The notes under the pieces are model-generated. The model saw nothing but the letters and a program-made list of their open reading frames with translations, did no database searches and was not told where the DNA came from. From Gymnopilus junonius (lineage: Eukaryota > Basidiomycota > Agaricomycetes > Agaricales > Galerinaceae): 21,435 nucleotides of DNA. This document shows positions 19,290 to 21,435 of the stretch, in pieces. The translations under genes were made by a program, and so were the position numbers. Location: positions 1-21,435 of the forward strand of contig JADNYJ010000536.1 of NCBI GenBank assembly GCA_015501075.1. Reading direction: 5' to 3'. Numbering within the stretch: the stretch's first letter is position 1; each line of letters begins with the position of its first letter.

Positions 19290-19578
19290 CACATTCAACT
19301 GGCAGCCCATGGCTAAGTAAAGGCCGTTCTACGACGAAGTAGAAGTGAGTGATACATATTAACAGACAGAATAGAAATACACACCAATGCCAAAGTCCTT
19401 AGTAACTTCAAAGACATCCATCCGCCGAAAGTGGCAGACCTTGAGCATCCATCATAGAAAGAACGTCGCCAGCGGTCGTCGTAGACCCAATCTCGACCAC
19501 ATTGAACTGCCTCTGAAGGACCTTCAAGCAGTTGGCAAGTGGCGGGAGGTAGAATGCACAGAAAGTATAGGCTTTCAG
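19290..19578 (-). pseudogene. Ras-association (RA) domain fragment with a frame break
   Basis: RA domains are ubiquitin-fold modules that bind Ras-type GTPases. On the minus strand, 19578 down to about 19411 encodes FCAFYLPPLANCLKVLQRQF, then NVVEIGSTTTAGDVLSMMDAQG: two strands and then the helix that starts TTAxDVL, as in RA domains. The second half, in a frame shifted by one base, reads DVFEVTKDFGI and, across a canonical 56-base GT-AG intron (19384-19329), ERPLLSHGLPVE. This matches the FEV..DFG.ERP....E pattern seen in RA domains of RA-PH (Grb/RIAM-like) proteins. The break lies around 19408-19440 and no normal intron repairs it. It could be a pseudogene, an assembly error or an unusual splice. 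The upstream exons are unresolved. Confidence 0.45.
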
Positions 19579-19596
19579 AAGTCATTGGCACTACGA

Positions 19597-20612
19597 CTAA
19601 CGCCAGCTCCACTGAGGTCTCTTTTGAACTTCAAGAGTACACATCTGACGACGAGGGATATGGATTCCCGACGGCGAGGAATGAGAATGACAAGTGGCAA
19701 AAACTGTCGTTGAGAATGCATCCGTTGGATAACACCATAATCGTAAACAAGGGCGCGGCACGAAGGGGACGACGTAGCAACTTCCGTAACAATGTCTTCG
19801 GTCCACGAGCTCTGATAAAGATACTGGGAACATCTTGCATAAAGGGGAGAACGGGAAATGGTGTGACCCCTGACACGTGACATAAGTAACATGTAACATC
19901 GCCACAGACGAGCCAACATTGAAAGAAGACAATAAACTGCACAAGGGGGATGAGCGACGATAAGGAAGGCCGTAATAGACGACGTCGAGGTTGCCGCTGT
20001 TGTATTTTGACTCGAGGGCTCGAACTCTGATCTTCGCAGCTGACAAAACCCAATGCTCTCTATCGAGCCCTGACTCCACCATAGCACAGCCACAGGTAAA
20101 GGTGGACGACCACGTCCCGCCGCGTCTTCTCCATCCAGAGGAATATAATATCACAGAACGTCAATGAGGACGACGTCATGGCCTACTTGCATCGACACCC
20201 TCAAAAATGAGCTTGAAATATGCATGAAATTTGAAGGTTTAAGAAAGGAGGCTGGGCTAGGCACGTGGCGCAAATTCCGAGGATTCAATCGAGGAGCTGA
20301 AGGGTTGGAGGTAAAGCTTTTCAAAGCAGAGGTTGACCCTGGCATTTCGAAGTCTGAAGGCTGCACATGCACTGTGGTCGAGGGTCCGATATCAATAGAG
20401 GGGAAAACGCGTCCAGTCGCGTCACATCGTGTCGCACACCCTCCCCACTCCACAGATGGGATGATCCAAAAACACGAAGGCGTCCACTGTCCAATTCTCC
20501 AAAAACAACGCTGGCATCGCATCGCAAAAGTGGGTGTGGATGACAAGGGACGTGTTGCATAGCAGGATAAATTTCCACCCGTGAAGGACCTAAAGTCTGC
20601 AACGAGCAGCAA
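19597..20612 (-). other. Probable minus-strand coding remnants upstream of the RA-domain piece
   Basis: Three minus-strand frames are open over the same 19597-20154 interval (140-185 codons), and another is open at 20151-20612 (153 codons). The latter has a Ser/Pro-rich stretch (SNPSAPRLNPRNLRHVPSPA) of the kind found in disordered N-terminal parts of RA-PH proteins. I could not choose one frame or place introns. Plus-strand frames at 19539-19880 and 20164-20562 also look protein-like, so the strand assignment rests only on the RA-domain piece next door. Confidence 0.25.
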
Positions 20613-21213
20613 GTCGTCGATTCATCCACAACCCCATACCTCGCCTCCCTTCCGATCGACTCCGACTCGGCCCGCTTCGCCACCCACAGCGACAATCCTA
20701 ACCAACCCAACCCACTCCTCACCAGGGGTCCCAGATGAATATCGTTCTTGAGAACATCGACCAATTGCGTAAGCTCCCCGCAAGATCAGGCGAAGCCCAA
20801 GCATTTTTTGCCTTGTAGTTGGGACTGAAACTCCTACTCCGACAGTAACCAGAACGCTCATTTCTATAGTGAGCCTGAGGTCCGGATAATGCAGCTCGTA
20901 ATTGACTTTCTTTAATGAAAAAGAAGGAGGTGCGAGAAGGAAACGAGGTCGGAAGAGTGTGCAGTAGTGGGTCTTCGGGAGAGTGTAGAAGTTGACCTTG
21001 AAGGAAATGTTGAGAGTGAGAAGTTCCAATCCGCCGCCCGAGCGGCCATTTCCTCCATGAATGCAAGTGCCTCCAGCAGCCGTCCAAAACAGACGTAGGG
21101 CGTCAAATAAAGGACCTCCTAGACCTTGTCTTCTAGGATGTTGACAAAAAGTCATGGATTGTCCCAACAGTGAGGTCAGCCCAACGTGCCTCAGCGACGG
21201 CATGGAGTGAAGG

Positions 21214-21435
21214 TTAAGCGCTAAGCGACTGGACGGGCGAATTGAGAGGGCCAGAAAGAGTGTAATCGTCTGCGTGAGAGAATTGATGGTTGGGGAGGAT
21301 GTTGTGGTACCTGAAGTTGTATAAAGAACTGTTGGCGAGTCTGTCTGTCGAGGGGCCGAGGAGGATGTTCACTACAATCACGAGTCAATATAAGTCAAAT
21401 GACCCAGTGCTCCAGTTGGAGAGTTACTGACCATC
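21214..21435 (-). CDS. Minus-strand exon at the right edge, unidentified (5' partial)
   Basis: On the minus strand the window opens with four exon bases (GATG) and a GTCAGT donor at 21431. A 60-base intron ends in TTGTAG, and an exon from 21371 to 21214 reads NILLGPSTDRLANSSLYNFR, then HNQFSHADDYTL-like polar sequence ending NSPVQSLSA and TAA, 51 residues. The amino-acid mix is natural and free of low complexity, but I recognise no family. It may be the C-terminus of a gene that starts beyond the window, or an upstream exon of the RA-domain gene whose last bases are spliced away before the stop. Confidence 0.35.

Noticed and set aside
19539..19880. Plus-strand open frame of 113 codons with natural-looking composition
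   Set aside because: It lies opposite the minus-strand RA-domain region. I could not exclude it, but it has no recognisable motif and no supported splice extension.
20164..20562. Plus-strand open frame of 132 codons
   Set aside because: Plausible composition but a weak start context, no motif, and the opposite strand is open over the same interval.
1..21435. CRISPR array, tRNA, rRNA or transposase
   Set aside because: I saw no regularly spaced repeats, no cloverleaf-type sequence and no transposase motif. I did not run a covariance search.

Overview
This window is nuclear DNA from a filamentous fungus, most likely a basidiomycete of the class Agaricomycetes. A Rhizoctonia/Ceratobasidium-type fungus is my best guess, but that is inference. 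The reasons are dense short GT-AG introns (about 41 to 68 bases), long intergenic spacers, a mitochondrial FAD glycerol-3-phosphate dehydrogenase split by six such introns, an F-box fragment, and local families of secreted proteins. There are no operons, ribosome binding sites or CRISPR arrays.

Layout. (1) 1-666: the 3' end of a plus-strand gene with a lysine-rich, nuclear-type C-terminus. (2) 667-1892: no convincing gene; one short tandem repeat. (3) 1893-6288: two divergently transcribed paralogues, one on the minus strand (start at 3692) and one on the plus strand (start at 4528). Both have nine exons with near-identical exon lengths and phases, a signal peptide, mostly helical predicted chains and one hydrophobic stretch of about 35 residues in the middle. 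They look like a secreted helical family with the layout of ClyA/Hbl-type alpha-helical pore formers; that function is inferred from architecture only. (4) 7284-9287: a 12-exon gene for a 461-residue cytosolic protein built from repeated beta-trefoil (ricin-B/QxW-like) units. (5) 10249-13918: a tandem array of four genes for small secreted Gly/Asn/Ser-rich proteins. Each has a TATA box and a 61-67 base leader intron just before the ATG, and an upstream GTTGATTCT element 154-174 bases before the TATA box. Copies 1 and 2 are close, copy 3 has an expanded middle, and copy 4 is frame-broken. (6) 14646-17326: the housekeeping GUT2-type gene, complete. (7) 17327-21435: degraded or poorly resolved sequence with an F-box fragment, a Ras-association (RA) domain piece with a frame break on the minus strand, and a partial minus-strand exon at the right edge.

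How it fits together. The left two thirds is accessory: two secreted helical paralogues behind a shared divergent promoter region, a multi-trefoil lectin-like protein, and a promoter-sharing array of small secreted proteins. Such genes often serve antagonism, defence or host interaction, and their proximity suggests a small cluster of that kind, but co-function is not shown. The glycerol-3-phosphate dehydrogenase gene is the conserved anchor on the right. Exon models were made by eye from splice consensus, reading-frame continuity and comparison between paralogues.
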